From: Oasisia sp. SBJ-2009
Lineage: Eukaryota; Annelida; Polychaeta; Sabellida; Siboglinidae
Direction: 5' to 3'
Length of the DNA stretch: 64,000 nt
NCBI GenBank assembly: GCA_964017155.1
Contig: OZ024865.1
Location: 11,288,509 to 11,352,508, forward strand
Shown: positions 1 to 10,924 of the stretch, piece by piece
How the letters are laid out: every line of letters starts with the position of its first letter
How positions within the stretch are numbered: position 1 is the first letter of the stretch
The notes under the pieces: generated by a model
Told to the model about the DNA's origin: nothing
Seen by the model: the letters and a program-made list of their open reading frames with translations, nothing else
Databases searched by the model: none
Program-made: the position numbers and the translations under genes

Positions 1-369
1 TAACTACATGTGTCCAATAAGGCAGGTGCATACATTGACTAAGTATTTAGTGTGTTTATTCAGACAACACACGGACAGTTACGTTTGGCGTCCGCTCGTT
101 TTGATAAGTAAGGCATAGCACGGATGGTGTTAATAGTATAGGTCACCTTCTATTATCCAAGCTATGCTGGTGATCAACTGTCAACCTGTCACGTCACTAA
201 AAAACTTCAAACAAGTTTATGAGTGACAGTTAGCAAGCAAGATATAGTTACATGCAAAATGCATATAAGCTAATCAGCGGGTGTCTGAACAAAACAATTC
301 CACAATGTAAACAGTGGTTTCTGGACCTGCGACACATTGCATACTTGAATATGTGAAAATATTATGCAG
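1..369. other. Non-coding stretch, nothing recognised
   Basis: AT-rich sequence with no convincing ORF, RNA gene or repeat. It lies upstream of the first visible exon of the hAT-like gene. Its earlier exons would be to the left of the window or too degraded to see. Confidence 0.5.
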
Positions 370-1644
370 GGGCGGACGTGACGTGCGAGAAACTGTCCAG
401 GATGTCAGAACCCGTTTGATCAACAACCTGCTGAACAACCTGTGACAGAGATTCCCGCGAGCAGACCTCATTGAAGCAATGCAGGTACCTAATTACTATA
501 GGCAATCACAAGAAACTGTAATCTCGTTCCTGTGCCCACCCCAGGAATAACTGATTCATGCAACAGTTAGCATCAGTTTACTTGATCGCAGGAGAAATTT
601 TTTTTAAGAAAGGTTAATATCTTCCTTAATATCTTCCTTGATGCAACTTGTAGTCAGCAAATGTGTATCTACAGAGAAGAAGGACGATTGCTAAATTGCT
701 AATTAATTAAGACTCCCACTGATACTGTCTGTAAGATGATATGTGAGTATAATGATGTGGTGTTCCAGATCTTTGGGCCACGAATGTACCCAGCTGAAGT
801 GTCACAGTTGGTTTTTTGGGGCAACGGCCATCTCGACACACTCCTGCGGCACTATGGAGTGAGGCTCCATAATGTGGATGGGCAGCCTTTCGACCCTCTC
901 GTCAATGACGACACCTGTCGAGGAGAATTCCTGCCCTTCAAGCGACTAATGCACGCGCATCGAGGAGTGGAAACGGGGGATGGTTTCACATTTCGTCGCC
1001 CCATGGAAGTCCTGGAGTGCATGTTTTCAGGAGACCAGAAAGCGAACATGCTTATTTATCCAGGTTAGTATATGGTAATTCTGGGTAGGATTAATTCTAG
1101 GACTTGTATATTAGGGTTACTTTATTTCTATACCAAACCTGAGATCAGCAAGATATATAATGATAATACCTACATTGTTTGTTAATATAATTACATTTGA
1201 TTGTTGCATGTTTAAATTACCAACCAGTTTCATTGATGTATGGATACGTAATATACAGATATTACAGAAAATGCTTAAATATTGTCATAAGTTAGTTTAG
1301 TAAAAAGGTAAATATAATTAGTTACAAAGCCAATCTCAATGTGACAGAAACAGTTATATAATAAAAATTCAGGAAATAGTTCATGTAATTGTAATGTGTA
1401 AGGATATAATGTGTCAACAAGTCTGTACAAGCTGATGTGTGCTTGTCTGTGCGTGCTACCAGCCAATGCAGAAGCTGAAAGGATCTTTTCCTGCCAGAAC
1501 AGGATTAAGAGTCGCCTGAGAAGCAGCCTGTCAATCAGGCACCTGGATCAACTGACCCGGCTGAGCTATGGCAAGATCCCGTCCACAGAGTTTGATTTCT
1601 GTGCTGCAGCAGACAAGTTCCTTGCTGAGACACGTCGGCTGTAA
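370..1644 (+). pseudogene. hAT (ZNF862-type) transposase-like gene, C-terminal exons, with in-frame stop
   Basis: Three exon-like blocks in order. The first (370-484) follows a TTATGCAG acceptor, reads toward QRFPRADLIEAMQ and ends at CAG|GTAC. The second (769-1063) follows TTCCAG, opens with IFGPRMYP and ends at CCAG|GTTAGT. The phase-0 join reads AMQ-IFGPRMYP, as expected of ZNF862/hAT proteins. The last block, to the TAA at 1642-1644, has PANAEAERIFSCQNRIKSR and LTRLSYG, the C-terminal hAT dimerisation region. Its acceptor is unresolved: the best phase match (1461-1462) keeps only PANAEAER onward, while the upstream residues LYKLMCACLCVL also look family-like. A TGA at 443-445 breaks exon one, so I call it a pseudogene. 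A domesticated gene with a sequence error is the alternative. No TIRs were found around it. Confidence 0.6.
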
Positions 1645-3598
1645 ATGTCTTAAATGTCTAGTTGCATTTAACAGAGTGTTGACTGTACTATTGTACCTTT
1701 TATCAGTATAATTCTATGCAACACTTTATGTTTCGCTTAACTGACATCAGCACTGTGCTGTATTTACTGGTACAGTCAAATGTGTGATTTGAAGTACACA
1801 ATTCATATCACAGAGTTGTACCTTTTATCAGTATATAAATGTTATGTAGAACTTTAAATTCTTTTAAATGATGTGCTGTTGCTGCATTTATCAAGTCGTT
1901 GGTAGAGTTTATGTTTATTTTACTTTGCAGCACAGAGATCAGACTCCAGACCGTACAGTTGTACCTTATATTGTACCATTAGAATGATACCAGCTGCATT
2001 TGTATTTTTTTGTACAGTTATACATGTACACTGCTGCCTACTCAACTAATCAATAGCTTCTTAATGTGATAATCAACAAGTCACTTATTTTGTTGTATGG
2101 TCAGAATGGATATACCTTTTCCAGTACTTTATTTACTGTAACAGTCAGTAGTTTGGTGTACACTGATTGTTGTTACATATTCACCATCTATTACACTAAT
2201 AATATTACTTTTATAAACTGCTTTGATGGCCAATCATGTTGTACTTGTACCTCATCATTATGTTGTTATTTTATTTATGCATTGTATTAATTGTGACTGA
2301 AAACTGGTGTAATTTGTTTTTATCATTATTGAACATGATATTATTTTTTATTATGAATATGCCATTTCATGTTTTTGTTAAAATTATTTACAATTTGTTT
2401 TACATGTGTAATGTTTGTTTACAGTATTGTTTGGGTAATAATTTGAAAAATGTGTTTGATGCAGCATATGATATATGACTTATCATTTAATTTATGCATT
2501 GTATTGTGAATGAAAAATGGTGTAATTTGTTTTATCATTATTGACCATGTTTTAATTTTTATGATGAATAATGGTAATTATGTTTTTTTATTTACAATTT
2601 ATTTTACATGTGCAACATTGGTTGACAGTATTTTTTTAGTATTAATTATAAAAACTGTACTTGGTTTATTATATTTTGTACTTTGTTTATTATATAATTT
2701 GGTTATGAAGAGTATGGGAATGAGGTTGTTTGTGAAGATTGATTCATAATTTGTTGTTGGAAGTTTGTTTACACTGCAATATAATCATTATATGAAACGT
2801 TTTTGTTATTAGACATGGTTGTAATGTAAAATTGACAATTTAAATAAATAAGAGACAGTATTGTATTATTATTGTTGTGTTATTGCATCATAGAAGATAG
2901 CAAAAAAAAAAAAAAAGGTCATCGAAAAAATTATTGTACACATGTATCATTCAGATGCACACATTGCTCCGAAAGTTGTGACTGACAAAATTTTTATCCT
3001 GCAAAAAGCCCTGGTGGCCGGACTTTTCTATTCATGCAAAATACATGCATCTACTGGTTCGCTTCGCGGTCCAAGGATTTTTGTCATGCTCACATGAACA
3101 TTGCTATTGAGGATTCAACATATTCTATCGTGAACATACAAAATTATGCCGACAGATTTCGTGCATAGAATCTACGATGTTTACAAAAAATAGCCCAATG
3201 TCGGTTCCCGGACTCCGCACTATTCTATTCCCGATGAAAAATTGGTTGGTCTGTGGGCGCCATTATGTGGATGAGGGGGATATCGACCTTTACCCTGATA
3301 ACAGCTGCAGAGAGGGAGGCCGAATGTAGTGACAAGCATGGCACTCAAAGCAACCAGTGGAGGATACCACTTCAACGTCACTCACTGCTACATTGCAACC
3401 TATGTACACACTCTAGGCAGGGCCGGGTTATTACTAAACCTTGAAAATATCATGACTATGAGTGATGGGCATTAACAAAAAACTACTAAGAAAAAGAACA
3501 GAAAAAGATTGCTTCAGTGTCAAACTGCACTACATGAGCTATCATGGATTATTCTGTTTTTATTCTATTTAGATATGTTGTTTATGTTATTCATTTAG
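1645..3598. other. AT-rich 3' flank and intergenic DNA
   Basis: Very T/A-rich with repeated short phrases such as TTGTACCTTTTATCAGTAT near 1690 and 1820. A run of 15 A lies at 2902-2916 and could be an old retrocopy tail. Short ORFs at 2066-2749 translate to low-complexity hydrophobic residues and look fortuitous. No gene recognised. Confidence 0.5.
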
Positions 3599-4327
3599 AG
3601 ATGTCTCTGGAATACGACACAGTGCTCTGCATTGAAGTGGAGGATGACAGCAGTTTTCTGTGGAGCAATTTATTGGCACCCTGGGACAGGGCGAGTGGTG
3701 GACATCCATGGGCATTTTTGCTTTTGCCCTATATGTGAAAAACGCATATCCACAAAACTTAAGCGACATGTAGAAAGAGAACATCTTCCTTGGTGGCTTA
3801 ATCATACATAAGCATGCTGGTCCTGCAAGCAGTCACTGACCTCAGCCTGTTTCCTTCGAAGGGATCATGCATATTGCACACCTCCAGCCAATCTACTAAA
3901 TCACTGGATCTGGAAAACAAATGCACTGTTGCACGTCATTGCCCGATGTTTAAATCTTCCTTTTCTTGAATTAGTCTGGAATCACATGCAAACACGACAC
4001 GAATGGTATCCATGGAATGATGATTGCACTCTTTCGTTCAAACAGCGACTCATAATGAGGATGTGGGAAGCTGGTGACCACCTCAATATGAGCAACATCG
4101 ACTCATTTATGATAACACCACCAGCTGCAGTAGCTTGTCTACTACACTGGAAGGTAATGGCTGGCGGCCTGCAACATTTACCCCTTGAAGTACAAACCGA
4201 AGTGAAGATGTCTGAACAGGAATGTGACTATGGAGGTGATCCTGTTGATCTGAGGTATCTGCCGGCGCTCAGACAACTGGTTGACAGCCATTGTCACATA
4301 GATCTAGAGCTTTGTGTACATATATGA
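3599..4327 (+). pseudogene. Zinc-finger protein fragment ending at a TatD-like motif, broken
   Basis: One reading frame (codons starting at positions of 3n+2) is open from just after a TAG near 3596. A possible start is ATG 3644. It contains a C2H2-like finger, CPICEKRIS...KRHVEREH, followed by LPWWLN. A TAA at 3809-3811 interrupts it. The same frame then continues with CWSCKQS and a long unique stretch, and ends in VDSHCHIDLE at about 4291-4320, just before the TGA. DSHCH resembles the metal-binding start of TatD-family metal-dependent hydrolases, which occur fused to zinc fingers in some invertebrate proteins. The rest of that domain is absent here. The stop plus truncation suggests a dead copy. 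The family call rests on two short motifs and is tentative. Confidence 0.4.
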
Positions 4328-4531
4328 CAAGTTGCCATAGCCAATTTTCATTGTGCGCTTACTTTATGAAAGTATGAATACAGAAATATGATGAAAATAT
4401 AAGTGCATAAATCAGTGTAAATTGGGCCATCTTTCGTCCATATGACAGCGACACTTTGCATCACTCATATGCAGCATTGAAACAACATAGATCTACATGC
4501 TGAAACATTTGTTTTCTGTTTTTGTTTGGAG

Positions 4532-6557
4532 CAATATGATGAAAGCCAAGCCAGCTGCTCAAAAGCCATGATTGACAAGTCTGGTAAGTAATTCATGTTT
4601 CTCAATATTTATGATAACTTGTGAAATACACAAAGCATATAAATGCCAACAACCAAGTAGAATCATTGAAGAAAATGTGTTTATGTATGTAATAAGTAAT
4701 AACGGAATGGTAGTCATAAGTACTTAATAAACCAACATTTCATGCATTTTCATGTTTAACCCTTTTTATACCAGACGTCCGCCCAGAAATTATACCCATG
4801 TTACCAGCACATTTGGGAGAAAAAACGGATATGGAAAAAAAATTTACATGGTGTGTGTCAAATTAGATTTTCTCAGCAACTACATAACATATATACAAGT
4901 GTTGTATATCAAATGAAAGCTAAGAAATGCAGCTTTCCATTGATGTGCATCATATAAATAGAACTGTTTATTCAACTATGATATTATAAGTTGAAATCAG
5001 AGGAAAGTTTTTTTATTTTTTTTACAAAATGCATGACTGAACTTCAGCACAACTTTTCGACTGTTTCTTGCATGAATAGAAAGCAACTTCAATTACAAGA
5101 GTTATAGAAAAATTCAATAGCTACATTTTGCTATAAGAATTATTACTGTGTGACGGGTAGAAGGAATGTTATGAGCAATATTCATCAGGTATGTCAGTCC
5201 GAAAATATTAGTTTTGTAAGATGACAAGTAACAAGTATGGATATTATCATATTATTTCCTTCCAGCAGTCAATAACTCTGCTACTGTTTTTTGCATGAAT
5301 AGAAAGCAACTTCAATTACAAGAGTTGTAGAAAAATTCAATAGCTACATTTTGCTAATATACCTGTGTGACGGCTAGAAGGAATGTTATGAGCAATATTC
5401 ATCAGGTATGTCAGTCCGAAAATATTAGTTTTGTAAGATGACAAGTAACAACAATGGATATTATCATATTATTTCCTTCCAGCAGTCAATACTATCTCTC
5501 CTACTGACAAAATGAGTTCCAGAAATATGTATGCTATGTGTAAACAATAAATTTATTACAAAACGACAACTAGAACTACAGAACGATCCATCGATTTACA
5601 TGACAACCCTGTCTGCCAATGTTCGACTGGTTGATGTGTGCCCTCAGGCATTTCTGGTGCAGAGGCACAGAGCACTCACTACAACCATAGTTCGTGGCCT
5701 GTGCCATCCAGGGAGCAATCTGGCGCACTGACAGGGCGAAAGCGGCGAGGATCAGTCACCCAGTCGGGGTGGAAACCCTATAAATCATCCCCAGACTCGT
5801 TGGATTCGTGAAACAAATTGTCAATCCACTGCGGTCTGGTTTCGTCGCCGCCATCCTGCACTCGATCCAGGGCAGTGCCAGTGGGTCGACATTCTCTCCC
5901 GCTAATTCTCCTTCAAAATCCTCGTTTATAAACTTGTCAACTCCCGAAATATCACTGCCTTCGCTGTGTGAAGCACCATCGTCCGCCATTTTTAAATGCC
6001 GCGACGAACAACACAAAACAAAACTTTCCAAAAACACGTTTAAAACCACTGAAATTGCCGCAATAAAATGGCGTCTGCCTTGCAGGAAGTGTGGTCTAGC
6101 CTCGTTCTCTTCGTATGACGGAAGTGGGGGATTTTAATTTATTCAATATGGCCACAACATGGCCGCATGGGCGGACACGTTGGTAAATACGCACCGATGC
6201 GTATTTGGTAAGATGCGGCAACTACGCATCGGTGCGTATCTGGTATAAAAAGGGTTAATAACATTCCAATAATTTATGAACATTTTACGAAACCACTGTC
6301 TAATTAATGTGTACAAAATGCAGATTTAAATGTCTGGGTTATTTGCCTTTAATTTAGAAATGTTTGCAGAATGTGCTATGCATAACTCATAACATTGTGT
6401 TTCAGTGAACGTTTTGCTAAGAAGATTACTGCAGGATGAAGAAACGTACAGAAATACATGTGAGGATACAAAGCGAATCATTCTGGAGCAAGACAAACTG
6501 AAGCTCGAAATGCTACGGAATCAAAATGAAATGAGAAAATCCATAACCTTGATGTGA
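4532..6557 (+). CDS. 3' end of an unnamed coiled-coil gene, two exons split by a transposon-bearing intron
   Basis: Exon A (4532-4583) follows the acceptor TTTGTTTGGAG and ends TCTG|GTAAGT. Exon B (6406-6557) follows TGTGTTTCAG and ends at TGA 6555-6557, with AATAAA at about 6597. Both are in phase 1, so the join reads KAMIDKS-VNVLLRRLLQDEE. The product then runs through a charged, helical, probably coiled-coil tail (TKRIILEQDKLKLEMLRN). Such tails are common at the C terminus of Myb/SANT-like proteins of Harbinger elements and of host trihelix proteins, but no domain proves it. The intron holds a 1.5-kb piggyBac element. Consistent splice phases and a poly-A signal suggest a once functional or still functional gene. 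Upstream exons were not identified. Confidence 0.45.
5070..5495. repeat. Tandem duplication, two units of about 223 and 203 bp
   Basis: The phrase GCATGAATAGAAAGCAACTT recurs at 5070 and 5293. The following ~200 bp are almost the same, down to TTTCCTTCCAGCAGTCAAT. It lies inside the piggyBac element, so it arose in this copy or family. Confidence 0.8.
5576..5989 (-). pseudogene. piggyBac transposase remnant, catalytic core deleted
   Basis: On the minus strand an acidic N-terminal segment starts at ATG 5989 (MADDGASHSEGSDISGVD). Further down a second segment reads NYGCSECSVPLHQKCLRAH and stops at 5576. The Cys/His spacing matches the C-terminal cysteine-rich domain of piggyBac transposases. 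The central RNase-H-like DDD domain between them is missing, so it cannot be active. The element would need a transposase from elsewhere to move. Confidence 0.55.
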
Positions 6558-6602
6558 AGTTCAATTTGGCAAAAGCAGAATTTGGCATCGCCTTCAAATA
6601 AA

Positions 6603-7955
6603 ATTAATGATGACAAATTCTTATCTTAGTTTTGAACTGTATTGTAGGCTGGCTTAGTCTAGGATATTGACAAACTTGTTATTTCTTTACTATTTTTTTT
6701 ATTTTTATTTATGATGCTTTCAATGGGTTTTGTGTATAATGTCAGGTGTCAGCAATTTTAGGTAGCTTGCAAAGTCGTAGGTGAACCTGTATATGTAGTG
6801 AGATTTCATACAGAGATGAAACAAATTCACATTTTTAAGAATGGTTCTTAGACAGTGTGTCATCCATAATTTATCCTGCCTTTTTTGTGTTTTGTGTATA
6901 TATAATATGGCTACTGTTTGGACAATTTGTGTTATTCCCTCGGCAATTGGTTGTGACCTTGTGTCGCCAAGCAGCAAACGAATGGTCTCCATCTCCGGAA
7001 AACTGCCACCACATTCTGACACTATATGATAGGGACCGGCAAATCCGCTAGGGGCGCGTTGGTAGGTCTTTTGAAATTTATGTCCACTAGGGTTTTTTGC
7101 TCATGAGGGGAGGCCCAGGGAAACTCCTTTTAAGAGCCTCGTATTAATCGTATGACGGTGAAACCACATTTTTCTGAGACCCAAAATGACAGAGAATGCG
7201 GCCGTGTGAATTGCAGTACGTTAGGCGGGTTATTTAATTTTGATTTTTATAAGTGAATATGCGCTATGTTTGGATAATTATATCTTCGTAGCACGCGGAG
7301 GAAGTTTTCTTAAGTTTGGACAGTACTTAGATGAATATTTAGTAAGAAGACCCTAAAAATGTCATAGAAATCGCATGTAGCGCATTGTAGCTAAATAGTT
7401 TTGAATTTACCGCCCATTGTCAGGATGGCGCTGATGCAATGACGGCCATCTTGGAGTAATCTAATAATAGATTATAATCTAACTGCATCTTTGAACACGA
7501 TAATATTTCAAAAAGATATTTTGGTGTGAATAAATATCTAAAAATATAATCTTTCTAATGTGGTTTCTATTCCAAATGTATAAGTTTATTTGAGTATCGT
7601 ATCACTAATATTGGCATAGACAGCTTCCCCATGCTAATTATTATAATGCTTTATGGTGAGTGGTATGCTTTCATTTTATTTACAGAGAAACATCACCAAG
7701 AGAAATGTCAAGGTTGGCCAACAGAGCAGCTATTGAAATGTTGACTAGATATCTATAAGGTTTTTGCCGTTTTTAACTGCATTTCAAATGAGTGATTTAG
7801 CCCCAGTGTGAACGTGTGCTACACAGCGCGCTGTGCAGGCCAGAGCCGAGGTCACAGATTTGGTACCATATTTGGAAATTTAAATGTGCACCATCATAAA
7901 CGTAGTAAATCTATTTTGAATTTGTTTTGCCGCTCCCTAACTATGAACACTTAAC
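6603..7955. other. No gene recognised
   Basis: Mixed AT-rich DNA. A minus-strand ORF at 6720-7022 (100 codons, beginning SECGGSFPEMETIRLLLGD after the start) has unusual, protein-like composition but matches nothing I know. AATCCGCTAGG near 7044 recurs near 57630. Confidence 0.4.
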
Positions 7956-8621
7956 TTGAAGCCCAATTGGTCTGATTGTGAATCAGAATTAAAAGTGGAT
8001 TCCTGCATGGCGGGAATGAACGATGAAAAGTCTTCTGCGCGTGCATACCTAACTCAGGATGCTGCAAACCGCAATGTAAACGATGTGAGCGATAATGTGC
8101 CGACTGTAGTTGTGAATGAACTTTGTGCTTTGTTAACAACAAAATCAACTGCTGTCCTCCGAGACAGTCATTCAGTTATGTGTGAAACACTGCAAGCCAA
8201 ACGAAATCGAAACGGCAAAATGGAAATTATTCAAGGCATGTCCGAGCGATTCAAGGACGCTGACCAGGAAAGGAATGAAGAAAAATGTTCAAAACCTTGA
8301 CTTTTGAAGATGTCACCAAGAGAATTAACGAGCTCGACTCAGCTGTTGACGTTATAACGTGCTTTGTTGCGTGTGATTTGGGGAATCTTCCTCCTATCAC
8401 GTTTGACTCAATAGATGTATCAGTGCTCTTAACGAAAATTGAGTCTTAATGATGAAGTGCTACTGATGAGGGGTGCTATGAAATGCCCGCAGACAATGTC
8501 AGAAGCCTTGACAAAGGTGTGTTCTGAAACAATATCCAGAGTGCACAAGCTTGAGGGTGAAATGTTGGGAGTGACGTCTGCAGGCTGCCCTGGGGCATTA
8601 TGCATGGACCGAGACAACTAA
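7956..8621 (+). pseudogene. Unrecognised ORF broken into three frames
   Basis: A 114-codon ORF (7956-8300) is followed, one frame over, by 54 codons from ATG 8285 to a TAA near 8448. A third piece (8439-8621) then returns to the first frame. The pieces join naturally at an A-run (GAAGAAAAATG) and at GAGTCTTAATGATG. The composite reads FVACDLGNLPPITFDS then LNDEVLLMRGAMK, a helical, coiled-coil-like protein resembling ORF1-type proteins of some invertebrate LINEs. The two one-base shifts suggest decay. Two overlapping real ORFs with ATG slippage are less likely. No catalytic motif is visible. Confidence 0.35.
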
Positions 8622-8689
8622 TAGGGCGTGTAAGTCTCGCACGCGAAAACGAGGCTGGGGGCAGTTGGGGGCAGTTGGGGTCAGAAAGG

Positions 8690-8806
8690 CCATTTTAGCA
8701 GTATTGAGAGATGGGGCTCTGCTTTGCGCAGCAGCGTCAGTAAATGTTCTCAGTATCGGTTTCCGAAAGATGAAGTAAAACGGAAGCGGTGGGAGAAACT
8801 TTGCAG
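8690..8806 (+). pseudogene. Possible THAP-domain exon
   Basis: One frame reads SVSKCSQYRFPKDEVKRKRW and ends in LCR at a clean donor, TTGCAG|GTAAGA (8806/8807). The order Cys, (Y)RFPKD, a basic stretch and W resembles the THAP zinc finger, whose AVPTIF box is not seen. The upstream boundary and the first Cys pair are unclear. This is a weak call. Confidence 0.3.
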
Positions 8807-8926
8807 GTAAGAACGATTACTGTTTTCTTTCTAAAACGATATTTATTGTATTTGACTCTGTATTATCGCCCAGTACAACATTCTTAATGAAGCCGAAGGT
8901 GCAGACCCACCTCGATTTTCCCATTA

Positions 8927-8930
<4 letters not shown>

Positions 8931-8959
<29 letters not shown>
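8931..8959. repeat. (TA)n microsatellite
   Basis: Fourteen TA units following CCCACCTCGATTTTCCCATT. That leader recurs at about 57395 without the expansion. Confidence 0.95.
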
Positions 8960-8962
<3 letters not shown>

Positions 8963-9116
8963 TATATTGGATACCTTTTCATTTCTTACGAAGTGCACAG
9001 TCGCAGCATATATAGTTGACATCATAAAACCACTTCCTTCCGGGCAGTTGTCGTCTGCTTTCACCAGAAAAAGGAAAATGTCGGGCAAGGAGAGATTTCG
9101 TTGAAAAGAGTAAAAA

Positions 9117-9440
9117 AACAAAATGCAGCTATTTAGAAAATTTGACTTTATTAGAAGAAATAGAAAAAGAGTTATTAACTTCACACTTCCAAAACGGAGT
9201 GAAGCTGAAAAGAAAAGAAATGTCGATTCGGTCAACGCCGTAGGTGGTAATGGTCGGAGTGAGTGTAGGGCAGGCAAAAAAGAGGTGGACAGATATGAAA
9301 TCTGCAGTCATCGACCGGCAATGCAGAAGCATGATGATGGGAGGTGGGTGCCTCTCTTCCAGAGATACATTATGAAGATGTGATCAGATGGATAATCGGG
9401 GAAATCACCAACCTGGTGAACGGGGTGAAAAGTAAGAGCC
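9117..9440 (+). pseudogene. Myb/SANT-like DNA-binding protein remnant (Harbinger-associated type)
   Basis: Pieces of one domain lie in three frames. The first reads LENLTLLEEIEKELL, then VNAVGGNGRS, then (after an A-run at about 9278-9284) KKRWTDMKSAVIDR and MMMGGGC, then YEDVIRWIIGE. Together these follow the pattern of the Myb/SANT-like domain of Harbinger transposon partner proteins and NAIF1-like proteins: Glu-rich helix, Val-Asn, Lys-Lys-Trp...Leu/Met-Lys, Gly-Gly-Gly. At least two frameshifts make it non-functional. A GTAAG donor follows at about 9431. Confidence 0.45.
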
Positions 9441-9779
9441 AAGTTCCAACCAGCTGTAAGATCGATGCGTTCTTTCTAGCATTACAAATAATAGTGTTAA
9501 AACATACTGCATAACATATATGCAATTATCAGTCTTAATTAAGTATTTCTTTTCTAGGCCTAGCCATATGTTAAGCCCAGTACTAGGCTTTGTTTGTAGT
9601 AACGACCTATATATAATCGAGCGATGTCATCCAAATTCAGAATTGCAGATTTTGAGCGCACATTTGGCCTTGGCTAATAATAAGAAGCACTGAATTAACT
9701 CCCCTTGACTTTGAACCTGTTTGTAACAGTAGATGTATGACTCTTTGCGAAGACACTTGTTTCTTTGAATAAGTGTTAA

Positions 9780-10920
9780 CCCATTTTATCCTGAAGCTAG
9801 TGCAGACGAGTTGCAGCCAGTTCCTGATCATTTCCTCAAATCAATCTGTCAGCATTAAAAAATGACAGGCCTTCATTTAAAATGAACATAACTTTATTAT
9901 TTCTCAATCAATTTTTAAATGTGATATACCTTTAGAAAGTAGATAAAATAAACTATCAAGTCGCATTGACAAACTCATAGTTTTATCATATATATTTTAT
10001 ATGGCATATGACAAAACATGCCCAATAAATTCAAACCTATGTTGAGGTTTGTCACATTACTTTTCACCTGACATTTTCGCCAAGAAGGAGACAACATGTC
10101 AACGAGCAAGTTGACTTTATTTTATGCATTACTCTCTGCTGAAAACAAAGGTATACAACTTGTCCACATATCTTGGATAATAATCTCATAATGTAAAATT
10201 GTTTGTAATAACCCCCATGTCAGTCGATTGAATCGCCAACGTGTGGTGCCGCTGAGCGGAATTATGCAAATTTGTGAAATATTTTCTGTCAACGATGTAT
10301 AATTTTGTGGCTTATTTCTTATAACTAATAAATAAGTACTCAAAAGTAACAAGGTTGGTCAACATTTCAACGTCACTTTATTGATGAAGTAGTTACCATC
10401 GTTGGAAATAATCTTAACTTTGTTTGGCACCAAAAAACCCGGCGTGGTGGCCGTGCGCGGTGAGCGAAAATGAATGCCGTTGTCGGTCGACCCCACTTCG
10501 ATGGCTTCAAAGTATGTCTTCACGGACAAATATCGCATCAAATACCATAACCGTCCATCTTATATCGGCTATCCACTTGTCTGCCTTCTTGTCATCAACA
10601 GTATGAAGTAAATTAATGGAGTTATCCTTCGAAATACGTCAACCTTTAACGATCTCTGCGACTCGACGCCATCTTTGATTTCACTTTGGCTTGGGGGTGC
10701 CGACTTTGGACGGCAAATACCCAAAGAACGGCACTGATTGGTTGAAAAATATGGGTTTCCTAGTGATCCCGATATACTGACGTCATTCGGTGTTAACCAG
10801 CCAATGGGATTCCAAAACGTCAGAGTGCGGGGAAGCCGTGCCAAGTGCAAACTACGACCAGAATCGTATTCCGGATAAAAAGGGTAACTACGACTAGAAT
10901 CGTATTCCGGATAAAATGGG
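9780..10920 (-). mobile_element. piggyBac-type non-autonomous element, copy 1
   Basis: It is flanked by TTAA (9776-9779 and 10921-10924), with ends CCCATTTTATCCTGA and its near-complement TCCGGATAAAATGGG. Length is 1,141 bp, the same as the copy at 17870-19010, which lies in the opposite orientation and is highly similar throughout. One end is doubled: GTATTCCGGATAAAA occurs twice about 36 bp apart. Short ORFs (10569-10850, 10359-10541) are conserved between copies but show no transposase motif. Confidence 0.85.
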
Positions 10921-10924
10921 TTAA

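Larger units (their letters stand above)
4760..6254 (-). mobile_element. piggyBac-type element, internally deleted, TTAA target duplication
   Basis: Ends are 16-bp perfect inverted repeats, CCCTTTTTATACCAGA at 4760 and its complement at 6239-6254. Each is flanked by TTAA (4756-4759 and 6255-6258). TTAA duplication and CCC termini are the mark of piggyBac. At 1,495 bp it is too short for a full transposase (about 600 codons). It keeps N- and C-terminal coding scraps on the minus strand. The insertion lies in the intron of the 4532-6557 gene. Confidence 0.85.

Noticed and set aside
2066..2749. Three overlapping hydrophobic ORFs resembling membrane proteins
   Set aside because: T-rich DNA gives Phe/Leu/Ile/Tyr codons. 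The frames overlap and show no start context or family motif.
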